A DNA stretch of 64,000 nt from Candidatus Aminicenantota bacterium (GTDB lineage: Bacteria > Acidobacteriota > Aminicenantia > Aminicenantales > Aminicenantaceae), in NCBI GenBank assembly GCA_014727835.1, contig WJMT01000041.1:22106-86105 (forward strand), written 5' to 3'. Position numbers and translations under genes: made by a program. The notes under the pieces are model-generated. The model was not told the DNA's origin and searched no databases. It saw only the letters and a list, made by a program, of their open reading frames with translations. Positions 53,494-61,466 of this stretch are shown here, one piece after another; the first letter of the stretch is position 1; each line of letters opens with the position of its first letter.

Positions 53494-54633
53494 TCATTTC
53501 AGAAGGTGTCTTGAAATGATGATTCTTTGGATTTCTGAAGTTCCTTCGTATAAAGAGAGGACCCTGGCATCTCTGTAGAGCTGTTCGATATAAAATTCTT
53601 TGGAATAGCCGTATCCTCCATGGATCTGAAGCGCTTCATAAGCTGTTTTGTTTGCGGTTTCTGAAGCAAAAAGTTTTGCCATGGCTGACTCCTTGGAAAA
53701 GGGCTGATTCTTATCTGAATAATCAGCCGCTCTGTACGTGAGCAGCCGGGCTGCGTCCAGATGAGTTGCCATATCAGCGATTTTGAATTGAATCGCTTGG
53801 AAAGAGGAAATGTTCTTTCCAAAAGCTTGTCTTTGATGGGAATATTTCACAGCTTCTTCAAGGCAGCGTCTCGCCAGTCCTACGGATTGAGCTGCAATTC
53901 CTATTCGTGAATAGTCCAGACACCTGAAGGCGATTTGGGCTCCTTGTCCTTCTTCTCCCAGGAGGGTGCTGGAAGGCACTGGGCAGTTATCAAGCGTGAT
54001 TTCCGTGGTTAGTGAGGAGTGAAGCCCCATTTTATCTTCGATTTTTGAAATTTCCAAGCCCGGAAAATTTTTCTCTACGATAAATGCATTCATTTTGTTT
54101 TTGTTTGATTTTCCTTTGGGTTTGGCAAATAAAATAAAAGCATCCGCATTTTGACCGTTGGTCACCCAAGATTTGATTCCATTGATGAGGTAGCCATCTC
54201 CTTTTTTCTCACAAGTGGTCTTCAGAGCAGTGGCATCTGATCCGGCTTCAGGTTCGCTCAGACTGAAAGCACCCAATATTTTTGCCTGAGCTGCCAAGGG
54301 CAGATATTTTTTCTTTTGTTCATGGGTGCCGAATTCATTTATGGAATAACAGAATAATGATGAGTGGACTGAAAAAACAACAGCGAGCGCAGGCAATGCG
54401 CGGCTGATCTCTTCGATGACCAGAGCCATTGACAGAGTATCGGTTTTAATTCCTCCGTATTCTTGAGGAACAGACATCCCCATGATGCCCAGTTCAGCCA
54501 TTTTTTTGATCAATTCCTTTGGAAAATCATGGTTATGTTCCAGCTCCCTTGCAACAGGTATGATTTCATGTTCTGCGAAATGATTTGCCATGTCCTTGAG
54601 CATGGTTTGTTCTTCATTCAGCTTTGTGTTCAT
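53494..54633 (-). CDS. Acyl-CoA dehydrogenase
   Basis: This 379-aa FAD-dependent dehydrogenase has AFSLSEPEAGSDATALKT (substrate/FAD loop), WVTNGQNADAFILFAK, and the C-terminal catalytic glutamate in LYEGTSEIQRIIISRHL. It fits the short/medium-chain acyl-CoA dehydrogenase group. It lies 15 bp after the HIT gene on the same strand. No electron-transfer flavoprotein gene is in the window. Confidence 0.94.
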   Translation of the reverse strand: MNTKLNEEQTMLKDMANHFAEHEIIPVARELEHNHDFPKELIKKMAELGIMGMSVPQEYGGIKTDTLSMALVIEEISRALPALAVVFSVHSSLFCYSINEFGTHEQKKKYLPLAAQAKILGAFSLSEPEAGSDATALKTTCEKKGDGYLINGIKSWVTNGQNADAFILFAKPKGKSNKNKMNAFIVEKNFPGLEISKIEDKMGLHSSLTTEITLDNCPVPSSTLLGEEGQGAQIAFRCLDYSRIGIAAQSVGLARRCLEEAVKYSHQRQAFGKNISSFQAIQFKIADMATHLDAARLLTYRAADYSDKNQPFSKESAMAKLFASETANKTAYEALQIHGGYGYSKEFYIEQLYRDARVLSLYEGTSEIQRIIISRHLLK

Positions 54634-54648
54634 TGAAGCTCCTTTTTT

Positions 54649-55140
54649 CTAAAGGACCACGTCTTTAAAATGCCGGGATAATTTATCATAGGTTTGGCGG
54701 ATATCTTCGATCGTCAGTTTCGCTCTTGCCACTAAAGGCATAAAATTGGAGTCACCGGTCCATCTTGGAATGATGTGCATATGATAATGATAGGCAACTC
54801 CGGCTCCTGCGCTGTGACCGATATTCATTCCTGTGTTGAATCCGTGAGGATGATAAACTTTGCGGAGGATTTCAATGGATTTTTTCAAAATATCTGCCAT
54901 TTCATCAGAAGCTTTTTTTTCTGCTTTTTCAATGGAATCAAGATGATTGAAAGGAGCGATCATGAGATGTCCCGGGGAATAAGGATATTTGTTGAGAATA
55001 ACGAAATTATGATTACCCCGGAAGAGAATGAAGTCCTTTTGGTCATGATTTCTTTTTGAAGCCACGCAGAAGAAACACTGTTTCATTTTTTGTGCGTTTT
55101 TAACGTAATCTTTTCTCCATGGAACGGTGATGTATTCCAT
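54649..55140 (-). CDS. HIT family nucleotide hydrolase/phosphorylase
   Basis: This 163-aa protein has the histidine triad in YHYHMHIIPRW and an N-terminal CFFCVASKRNH pair of cysteines found in AP4A phosphorylase/HIT proteins that bind zinc. It probably acts on Ap4A-type or related dinucleotides. The start overlaps the hup stop by one base (TAATG). Confidence 0.9.
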   Translation of the reverse strand: MEYITVPWRKDYVKNAQKMKQCFFCVASKRNHDQKDFILFRGNHNFVILNKYPYSPGHLMIAPFNHLDSIEKAEKKASDEMADILKKSIEILRKVYHPHGFNTGMNIGHSAGAGVAYHYHMHIIPRWTGDSNFMPLVARAKLTIEDIRQTYDKLSRHFKDVVL

Positions 55141-55415
55141 TATTGATTGATCATCTGTTTCAGGATTTTGCTTGGTTTGAAGTAAATCACTTTTTTGGCA
55201 GGAACTTTGACCGGTTCTCCGGTTCTGGGATTCCTTCCTGACCTTGAACTCCGTTTTCTAATTCGAAAGCTTCCAAAACCCCTTAGTTCGATTTCTTCAC
55301 CGTTTTTTATGGCATCCTTTATGGTATCGAAAAATATATTGATCCCCTTCTCTGCTTCCTGTTTGGTGATGTTCATATCTTTGGCTAATCTGTTGATTAG
55401 ATCTGCTTTTATCAT
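55140..55415 (-). CDS. HU/IHF-family DNA-binding protein
   Basis: This 91-aa nucleoid protein has the family core GEEIELRGFGSFRIRKR followed by the arm RNPRTGEPVKVPAKKVIYFK. It starts MIKADLINRLA. It overlaps rpsA by 4 bp (ATGA). The IHF-beta/HU-type placement after rpsA is the same as ihfB in E. coli. Confidence 0.95.
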   Translation of the reverse strand: MIKADLINRLAKDMNITKQEAEKGINIFFDTIKDAIKNGEEIELRGFGSFRIRKRSSRSGRNPRTGEPVKVPAKKVIYFKPSKILKQMINQ

Positions 55416-57154
55416 GATTTTTTCTCCTTTTCCTTTTTTGACATGCTGGGAGAAGTTGCAATACTATCCAGTTGATCTTTCATAATATCGCCAAGGGTGT
55501 GTTTGGTGTCTTGGCTTTTCATGTACTTTTTGTACTCCATTTTTTGCATTTCCAGTTGAGCTTTTTTAAAGCTTAAAGATATTTTTTTGTCTTTTTGGTT
55601 CATTTTTAAAATTTTGGCGGGTTTTTCTTCACCCACAGAGAAGGAGTCTGAAGGATCTTCGATTTTTTTCTCACTGAGCTCTGATAAAAACACAACTCCT
55701 TCGATGCCGGGGAGGATTTCAACAAAAACACCAAAGTCAACGATACGGACAATTTTCACATTGACAATATCGCCTGTTTTCTGACGTTTGAAGAAATCTT
55801 CCCAAATGTCACCTTCGAGCTGCTTGATGCCCAATGATAGTTTTTCTTTATCCACGTCTATATTGAGAATGACGGCTTTGATTTCATCACCCACACTCAA
55901 CACATCAGAAGGGTGATTGATTTTTTTCCAGCTGATATCAGAAATATGGATCAAACCTTCCACTCCTTTTTCAACCTCCATGAAAGCTCCAAAGGAAGTG
56001 ATATTGGTGATTTTGCCCTCTACCTGTTTTCCGATTCCATATTTGTCCTGTAAAGTTTCCAGAGGATGGGGCTGGACTTGCTTGAGACCCAGTGATATCC
56101 GTTTTTCGTCCGAATCTATATCCAGTATAGTGACGGTGACTTCTTCTCCCGGTGAGAGAATCTTTTTGGGATGAATTGTTTTTCGCGACCATGTCAGATC
56201 AGAAACATGAACCAGTCCCTCCACTCCTTTTTCCAATTCCACAAAAGCGCCGAAATCAGTGAGATTAACCACCTTTCCAGTGATTTTTTGCCCTTCACTG
56301 TATTTCTCTTCAATGTTTTCCCAGGGATCTTTGGTCAGTTGTTTATAGCCCAAGGAGATTTTTTCTTCTTTTTCGTCGAAATCCAGTATGACCACTTCTA
56401 TTTTTTGACCGATATCAAACAGCTCGGAGGGATGATTCACCTTTCCCCAAGACATATCGGATATATGCAAAAGCCCTTCGATTCCTCCTAAATCCACAAA
56501 AGCGCCGAAATGGGTCAGTGTTTTCACTTCTCCCATAAATGTTTTTCCCTTCTTCAGCTGAGAAAAGACCTGTTTTTTCTTTTTTTCTTTTTTGTCCATA
56601 AGGAATACTTTTCTGGACACCACAGCATTTTCGCTCCTGCGGTCGAATTTAATAACCTTGAACTTGAACCGGTTTCCCATGATCTGGTTCGGGTCTTTAA
56701 CAGATTTGATATCCGCATGGGAATCAGGAAGGAATGTTTTGATTCCCACATCGACCAGGTAGCCTTTGTTGACCTTATCTGTCACTTTCCCGATGATCCA
56801 GTTGTTGTATTTATAGGCTTTTTCAAGGTTATCCAGTGCTTTTATAGCGATCGCTTTGCTTTTGGATAGAGGCAGATATCCGTCCCTAGGACTGCTGCGT
56901 TCTAAGATAGCTTCGATCTCATCGCCGGTCTTGATTTTTTTCATGTTTTGGGGGTCGCTGAAGTCTTCTGCTGGAATCATGCCCTCTGATTTGGATCCGA
57001 TATCCACGAGTACAAAAGAGGAGGTGACTTTAAGAACCTTTCCCCTGACTAATTTTCCGGGACTCAGTTCTGCAGCTTTGAATTTGTATTTTTCAAGAAG
57101 CTCTTCATAATCTTTTGTTGTGATGCTGTTGTTATTCTTGGTTAGCTCTGACAT
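55412..57154 (-). CDS. rpsA: 30S ribosomal protein S1
   Basis: This 580-aa RNA-binding protein has six S1 domains. The first two are divergent (LVRGKVLKVTSSFVLVDIGS; IIGKVTDKVNKGYLVDVG). The next four are canonical (for example HFGAFVDLGGIEGLLHISDM and DFGAFVELEKGVEGLVHVSD). It binds the 5' part of mRNA on the small subunit. The tail is lysine-rich. It heads the operon rpsA-hup-HIT-acd-ppiD. Confidence 0.96.
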   Translation of the reverse strand: MSELTKNNNSITTKDYEELLEKYKFKAAELSPGKLVRGKVLKVTSSFVLVDIGSKSEGMIPAEDFSDPQNMKKIKTGDEIEAILERSSPRDGYLPLSKSKAIAIKALDNLEKAYKYNNWIIGKVTDKVNKGYLVDVGIKTFLPDSHADIKSVKDPNQIMGNRFKFKVIKFDRRSENAVVSRKVFLMDKKEKKKKQVFSQLKKGKTFMGEVKTLTHFGAFVDLGGIEGLLHISDMSWGKVNHPSELFDIGQKIEVVILDFDEKEEKISLGYKQLTKDPWENIEEKYSEGQKITGKVVNLTDFGAFVELEKGVEGLVHVSDLTWSRKTIHPKKILSPGEEVTVTILDIDSDEKRISLGLKQVQPHPLETLQDKYGIGKQVEGKITNITSFGAFMEVEKGVEGLIHISDISWKKINHPSDVLSVGDEIKAVILNIDVDKEKLSLGIKQLEGDIWEDFFKRQKTGDIVNVKIVRIVDFGVFVEILPGIEGVVFLSELSEKKIEDPSDSFSVGEEKPAKILKMNQKDKKISLSFKKAQLEMQKMEYKKYMKSQDTKHTLGDIMKDQLDSIATSPSMSKKEKEKKS

Positions 57155-57255
57155 TGGACTGATTTCTCCCTGTGATATTGATGTTTTAAGCTGAGTTTTT
57201 TTTGATCATTGTTTTCTTTGTTTGTTTCCATTTTTTACCTAAGAATGAGTTGGTT

Positions 57256-57284
57256 ATACTATATGAGAAAAATGTTTTTGTCAA
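57256..57284 (-). promoter_or_regulatory. Promoter of rpsA operon
   Basis: On the minus strand: TTGACA, 17 bp, TAGTAT, about 100 bp before the rpsA ATG. The gap 57155-57346 holds nothing else I can identify. Confidence 0.65.
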
Positions 57285-57346
57285 TGCTAAATAGTGGTGA
57301 AATATTGACTTAGACAGGTTTCTTTGGGATGATCTACCAATGAAGT

Positions 57347-57892
57347 TTAGTGTTCTTCGTCTTTGTCTTCGAGTATTTTTTCGATTTCTTCCTTACTGGG
57401 AAGGTCCTCAATGCTGTTGAGTCCGAAATATGCCAGAAATTCTTTGGAGGTTCTGTAAATCAGAGGTTTTCCAGGGCTTTTTTTTCTCCCCACAATTTTA
57501 ATCAACTTTTTTTCGAGAAGAGTTTTGAGGCAGTGAGTGGCATCCACTCCTCGAATAGCTGATATTTCAGCTAAGGTGATGGGCTGGTGATAAGCGACAG
57601 CGGATAGAGTTTCCAATGCCTCCCTGGAGAGCTTTTTTCTTTTTTCATCTCTCATCAATCTTTTCACATATTCATTATATTCTTTTCTGGTAGCGAACAG
57701 ATACCCACCAGAGGCTTGATGGATATGGATTCCTCTTTTTCCTTCTGAGTAGTCAAGGACAAGTTTTTGTGCAGCCTTTTCAATGTCTTCATCTGAAAAT
57801 TCTTTGAGGATCTCTTTGATCTTTTCCAGAGGCAGAGGCTCCAGAGAGACAAAAATCAATGCTTCGATGATGTTGTTCAATGTTTTGTTCAT
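57347..57892 (-). CDS. scpB: Segregation and condensation protein B
   Basis: This 181-aa winged-helix protein acts with ScpA and SMC in chromosome condensation. It has IIEALIFVSLEPLPLEKI at the start and ALETLSAVAYHQPITLAEIS and RGVDATHCLKTLLEKKLIK in the second winged helix. Its ATG overlaps the scpA stop (ATGA), so the pair is coupled. Confidence 0.95.
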   Translation of the reverse strand: MNKTLNNIIEALIFVSLEPLPLEKIKEILKEFSDEDIEKAAQKLVLDYSEGKRGIHIHQASGGYLFATRKEYNEYVKRLMRDEKRKKLSREALETLSAVAYHQPITLAEISAIRGVDATHCLKTLLEKKLIKIVGRKKSPGKPLIYRTSKEFLAYFGLNSIEDLPSKEEIEKILEDKDEEH

Positions 57893-58614
57893 ATATTCAA
57901 ATCACCTCTTAACCAGACTTTTATGGTATGGAAGAGTTGTTCCTGCACAGCAATGACAATTTGCTCACTGATCAACTCCAGCAAGCAGAAAAAAGATACC
58001 ATAGCCTCTTCTAAGGTTTCTTGTTTGCTGAAATATTCGACAAAATCAAGATAAGATTGGTCGTTTAAAGTTTGCAAGATATCTTGTCTTTTTTCTTTCA
58101 CAGAAAACTCTTTTCCTGTGATGACTTTGATCGGCTCTTTCTGCTGCCTTTTCATAAGCTTAAAAAAAACTTCAGCCACATCAAACAAAGAGACCTCAAT
58201 AAAGTCAAGTTCTTGAAAAGACACTGATTGAGGAAGTGATTGTCTCTTCCATGTTTTGATCTGTTTATCCTCTTTTTCTCGTAAGATCTCACAGGCCGCT
58301 TTGATGTTTTGATAATCCAGCAGCCGGGCGACCAGATCTTTGCGCGGGTCTTGCTCTTGATCTTCAGAACTTTCTCTGGGAAGAAGCATCTTTGATTTGA
58401 TCTGGATAAGGAGAGCAGCCATGAGAAGAAATTCAGACTCTCTTTCCAGGTTGATGTGCTCTTTGTTCTCCAGATACTTGAGGTATTCCCTGGTGATGGA
58501 GGCAATGGGAATATCATGAATACTGATTTTCTTTTTTTTTATCAGGAAGAGAAGAAGGTCTAGAGGTCCTTGAAAAACTTCAAGGTTGATCTGATAATTT
58601 TGGGAGCTCTCCAT
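57889..58614 (-). CDS. scpA: Segregation and condensation protein A
   Basis: This roughly 241-aa kleisin bridges SMC heads. It has the N-terminal LEVFQGPLDLLLFLIKKKKI block and a C-terminal winged helix. I set the start at 58614 (MESSQNYQ) because a weak AGG site lies a few bases upstream. The track start at 58632 adds six codons that lie within a repeat-family terminus (58619-58640). The stop overlaps scpB by 4 bp. Confidence 0.93.
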   Translation of the reverse strand: MESSQNYQINLEVFQGPLDLLLFLIKKKKISIHDIPIASITREYLKYLENKEHINLERESEFLLMAALLIQIKSKMLLPRESSEDQEQDPRKDLVARLLDYQNIKAACEILREKEDKQIKTWKRQSLPQSVSFQELDFIEVSLFDVAEVFFKLMKRQQKEPIKVITGKEFSVKEKRQDILQTLNDQSYLDFVEYFSKQETLEEAMVSFFCLLELISEQIVIAVQEQLFHTIKVWLRGDLNI

Positions 58615-58618
58615 TTTG

Positions 58619-58640
58619 CCTGGTCTATTCATAAAAAAAC
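58619..58640 (-). repeat. Half copy of the interspersed repeat, overlapping the scpA leader
   Basis: The plus-strand CCTGGTCTATTCATAAAAAAAC matches the left end of the copy at 1720 at 20 of 22 positions. No matching right end is seen nearby. It supplies the DNA immediately upstream of scpA, including its weak AGG ribosome site, so a repeat end may have been recruited there. It could be a relic or chance. Confidence 0.45.
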
Positions 58641-58682
58641 AGTTTTATTCTGCCTGCAAGCCCGGATTTGATTTTTTTCATT

Positions 58683-59375
58683 TTAGAGAACAATGGAGTA
58701 GATCACGATTTGTATGGGTCTGATGATGAGGTCAAGAAGCCCTAGATAAAGGAGCCCTAAAATAATGATGAATCCAAAAGGGCGGATTTTTTCATAAGTT
58801 TGACTGGCTTCTTCTGATAGAAGTCCTGTGATGATCCCGCTTCCGTCCAAAGGAGGGATGGGAATGAGATTGAATACAGCAAGAAGCACATTCAAAAAAA
58901 CAGCATAAAACAAAATCACGGCCAGTCCTTCCAATGGTTGAAAGCCTGCTTGGATGCCGCTCCGCCCCATTAAAAAAGACCTTATGAAATAGCGGGTGTT
59001 GGGATTCAGTGCTTTGAGAAAAACAATGGCGATTAAAGACACAAGAGCAGCTAACAAATTAGCTCCCGGCCCAGCTGCAGATATGAGCATATTATCCCGT
59101 TTGGGATTTCTCAAATTTGCTGGATTGACAGGGACAGGCTTGGCCCATCCAAAAGGAGGGACTCCCATAATGATAAGGATAGCAGGCATGAGAACAGTGC
59201 CGATGGGATCTATATGAGGAACCGGATTCAAGGTGATCCGTCCCATGATCTGAGCCGTGGGATCGCCCATTTTGTAAGCTGCCCAGCCATGAGCTGCTTC
59301 ATGGATGGTGATCGCAAAAAGGATCACGAATAAGCTTACGATGATAGTGAAGATGTCCATTGGTTTAGAAAACAT
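58683..59375 (-). CDS. M50 site-2-type membrane protease
   Basis: This 230-aa protein has about five to six TM helices. The zinc motif is HEAAHGWAAYKMGD, the NPVPHIDPIGT block follows, and the second metal region is IPIPPLDGSGI. It belongs to the small M50B group without PDZ or CBS domains. Its substrate is unknown. It lies upstream of scpA on the same strand, 51 bp away from the repeat end. Confidence 0.9.
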   Translation of the reverse strand: MFSKPMDIFTIIVSLFVILFAITIHEAAHGWAAYKMGDPTAQIMGRITLNPVPHIDPIGTVLMPAILIIMGVPPFGWAKPVPVNPANLRNPKRDNMLISAAGPGANLLAALVSLIAIVFLKALNPNTRYFIRSFLMGRSGIQAGFQPLEGLAVILFYAVFLNVLLAVFNLIPIPPLDGSGIITGLLSEEASQTYEKIRPFGFIIILGLLYLGLLDLIIRPIQIVIYSIVL

Positions 59376-59419
59376 TTATAGCATAACACGGATGTTCCGT
59401 AAAGTGATTTCAGCCTTAT

Positions 59420-60817
59420 TCAGAGGACAGGGAGGTATCTCTCGATTTCATATTCAGAGACCTGTTTGTCAAATTCTTTGGTCACTGATTTGTTGTACTG
59501 CTCGATTTCAAAGCTTTTGTTTTGGAGGAATTTTTCAAACATGTGGTTTCCCAGGAGTTCTTTAAGAATTTTGCTGTTTTTCATTTTATTCAACGCATTG
59601 TAGAGATTCGAGGGGAGTGTTTTGATATGGAGTCTTTTTTGTTTGCTCTGGCTCATATCAAAGATGTTATCCTCAACAGGTTTGGGCAGAATGTGTTTAT
59701 TTTGAATCCCATTGAGTCCGGCGCTGATCATGGACGCGAAACAGAGATACAGGTTACAGGCAGGATCCGGAGACCTCAATTCAATGCGTGTGGCCCTCTC
59801 TTTTCCCGGCTGGTATTCAGGAACTCTGATGTATGCGGATCTGTTTTTCTGGCCCCAGGCAATGTAGACAGGGGCTTCATAACCAATGATCAGCCTTTTA
59901 TAGGAATTGATCCACTGACAAAGGACTGCGGAGATCTGCTGTGCATTTTTCATAAGACCAGCCATATAATATTTGGCTGTATCTGACAAATGCAAGTGGT
60001 TGTTTTTCTGGAAAAAAATGTTCTGTCCTTTTCTCCACAAGGATTGGTGCACATGCATCCCATTTCCGTTTTGGCCGTTAAGCGGCTTGGGCATGAATGT
60101 GGCATAGAGATTATTCATTCGGGCCACTTTTTTGACCATATAACGAAACAGCATACACACATCTGCCATTTCGAGGGCACTCAGGTATTTGAGGTCGATT
60201 TCATGCTGTCCGTTAGCCACTTCGTGATGGTCATACTCGGATTCGATTCCCATTTCTCGCAATAAGATTTGAATTTCTTTTCTGATCTCTCCGTGAAGTC
60301 CTCCGAAGAAATATCCTCCTTCATCCAGGGGGGCAGGGGTCTTTTTGTCTGGGAAGAGAAAGAATTCCAGTTCAGGCCCCAGTTTGATATCGTCGATTTT
60401 GAATTCCTGTTGGGCTTTTTTGATCACTTTTTTCAGGACATATCTTGAGTCTCCTTCATAATGCTTTCCTTCCGGAGTCAAGATGTCTCCGAACATGACA
60501 GCTTCTTTCCATTTTGTCTTTTCTGCAAATCCCTGATAGTCCCATGGAAGAATCCGAAATGTGGAGGCCTCGGGTTTGATCACCAGGTCGCTTTCCTCCA
60601 CTCTCACAAAACCTTCAATGGAAGATCCGTCAAATCCTTTCCCCTGTTCAAAAGTGGCTTTCAGCTCCTGACTTGGAATGGTGAAATCCATATGACGACC
60701 CAGGATATCAGGGAATATGATCCTTATAAATTGGATGTGGTATTCCGGATTCAAGACGGTTTCGAGAACTTCCTGCTGCTCTTGATATCCGTGATTCTTA
60801 AGATGTTGTTTTTGAGG
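59420..60817 (-). CDS. glnA: Glutamine synthetase (type I)
   Basis: This roughly 465-aa enzyme makes glutamine from glutamate, ammonia and ATP. GFDGSSIEGF (N-terminal beta-grasp), GPELEFFLFPDKKT (metal glutamates), and KPLNGQNGNGMHVHQSLW (ATP/ammonia site) are present. I chose ATG 60817 because AAAGGAGGG lies upstream. The track start at 60859 does not have this. The GSI-beta adenylylation tyrosine block is not obvious, so it looks like a GSI-alpha-type enzyme. The gene is divergent from an Lrp/AsnC regulator. Confidence 0.95.
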   Translation of the reverse strand, partial: PQKQHLKNHGYQEQQEVLETVLNPEYHIQFIRIIFPDILGRHMDFTIPSQELKATFEQGKGFDGSSIEGFVRVEESDLVIKPEASTFRILPWDYQGFAEKTKWKEAVMFGDILTPEGKHYEGDSRYVLKKVIKKAQQEFKIDDIKLGPELEFFLFPDKKTPAPLDEGGYFFGGLHGEIRKEIQILLREMGIESEYDHHEVANGQHEIDLKYLSALEMADVCMLFRYMVKKVARMNNLYATFMPKPLNGQNGNGMHVHQSLWRKGQNIFFQKNNHLHLSDTAKYYMAGLMKNAQQISAVLCQWINSYKRLIIGYEAPVYIAWGQKNRSAYIRVPEYQPGKERATRIELRSPDPACNLYLCFASMISAGLNGIQNKHILPKPVEDNIFDMSQSKQKRLHIKTLPSNLYNALNKMKNSKILKELLGNHMFEKFLQNKSFEIEQYNKSVTKEFDKQVSEYEIERYLPVL

Positions 60818-60873
60818 CATGGTTTCTGTCCCTCCTTTGGAATGATTTGATCGGCTCATGCTGAATATGTTTT

Positions 60874-60902
60874 TTAATACATGAAAAAACTATTAATGTC
60901 AA
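60874..60902 (-). promoter_or_regulatory. Promoter of glnA
   Basis: On the minus strand: TTGACA, 17 bp, TATTAA. The start would be about 50 bp before the glnA ATG. Confidence 0.6.
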
Positions 60903-60909
60903 TAAATAA

Positions 60910-60938
60910 TTGAAAAAAAACGATAAATGATGTAAATT
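60910..60938 (+). promoter_or_regulatory. Promoter of the Lrp/AsnC gene
   Basis: TTGAAA, 17 bp, TAAATT, then AAGGGAG before the ATG at 60973. It is divergent from the glnA promoter, with only seven bases between their -35 boxes, so a regulator bound here could affect both. Confidence 0.55.
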
Positions 60939-60972
60939 AGGAAATAAATAAAGACAAATAAGGGAGAACGCT

Positions 60973-61416
60973 ATGATTGATGATTTGGATCAGAAAATCA
61001 TCCGGGTTTTGAATGAAAATGCCAGAAAGAGCTACAGAGAGATGGCTAAGCAGCTGGATGTTTCTGTGACCGCAGTCATAAATAGGATCAAAAAATTGGA
61101 GAAAGCTGATGTCATAAAGGGCTATATTCCTGTTGTCAACAGGGACTATTTTGGGATTAAACTCACCGCCTTGATTGCTCTTCGTCTGGCACAGGGAAAT
61201 CTTTTGGAAACTCAAAAACAAATCGCCAGAGATAGCCGGATAGCTGCGGTGTATGATATCACCGGAGAATGGGACTCATTGGTTCTCGGTTATTTCAAAG
61301 ACCGGAAGGACCTGAATGATTTCATCAAATCTCTGCTCACTAAAAACAATATAGACAGGTCCATAACCCACATTGTATTGAATGTCGTGAAGGAGGAACG
61401 ACAGATTTTGGTTTAG
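60973..61416 (+). CDS. Lrp/AsnC family transcriptional regulator
   Basis: This 147-aa regulator has an N-terminal winged-helix HTH (DDLDQKIIRVLNENARKSYR, then VTAVINRIKKLEKADVIKGY) and a C-terminal RAM/ligand-binding ferredoxin-like domain. The divergent glnA suggests amino-acid or nitrogen control, but the effector is unknown. AAGGGAG precedes the ATG. Confidence 0.92.
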   Translation: MIDDLDQKIIRVLNENARKSYREMAKQLDVSVTAVINRIKKLEKADVIKGYIPVVNRDYFGIKLTALIALRLAQGNLLETQKQIARDSRIAAVYDITGEWDSLVLGYFKDRKDLNDFIKSLLTKNNIDRSITHIVLNVVKEERQILV

Positions 61417-61431
61417 CCGGGTAGTTATCCA

Positions 61432-61459
61432 TAGACAAAATCAATGATTTTGTTATAAT
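61432..61459 (+). promoter_or_regulatory. Promoter of the M1 peptidase gene, close to the ATG
   Basis: TAGACA, 16 bp, TATAAT. The -10 box ends seven bases before the ATG at 61467, and no ribosome site follows, so the transcript would start at or beside the start codon (leaderless). Confidence 0.6.
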
Positions 61460-61466
61460 TGAGTTG

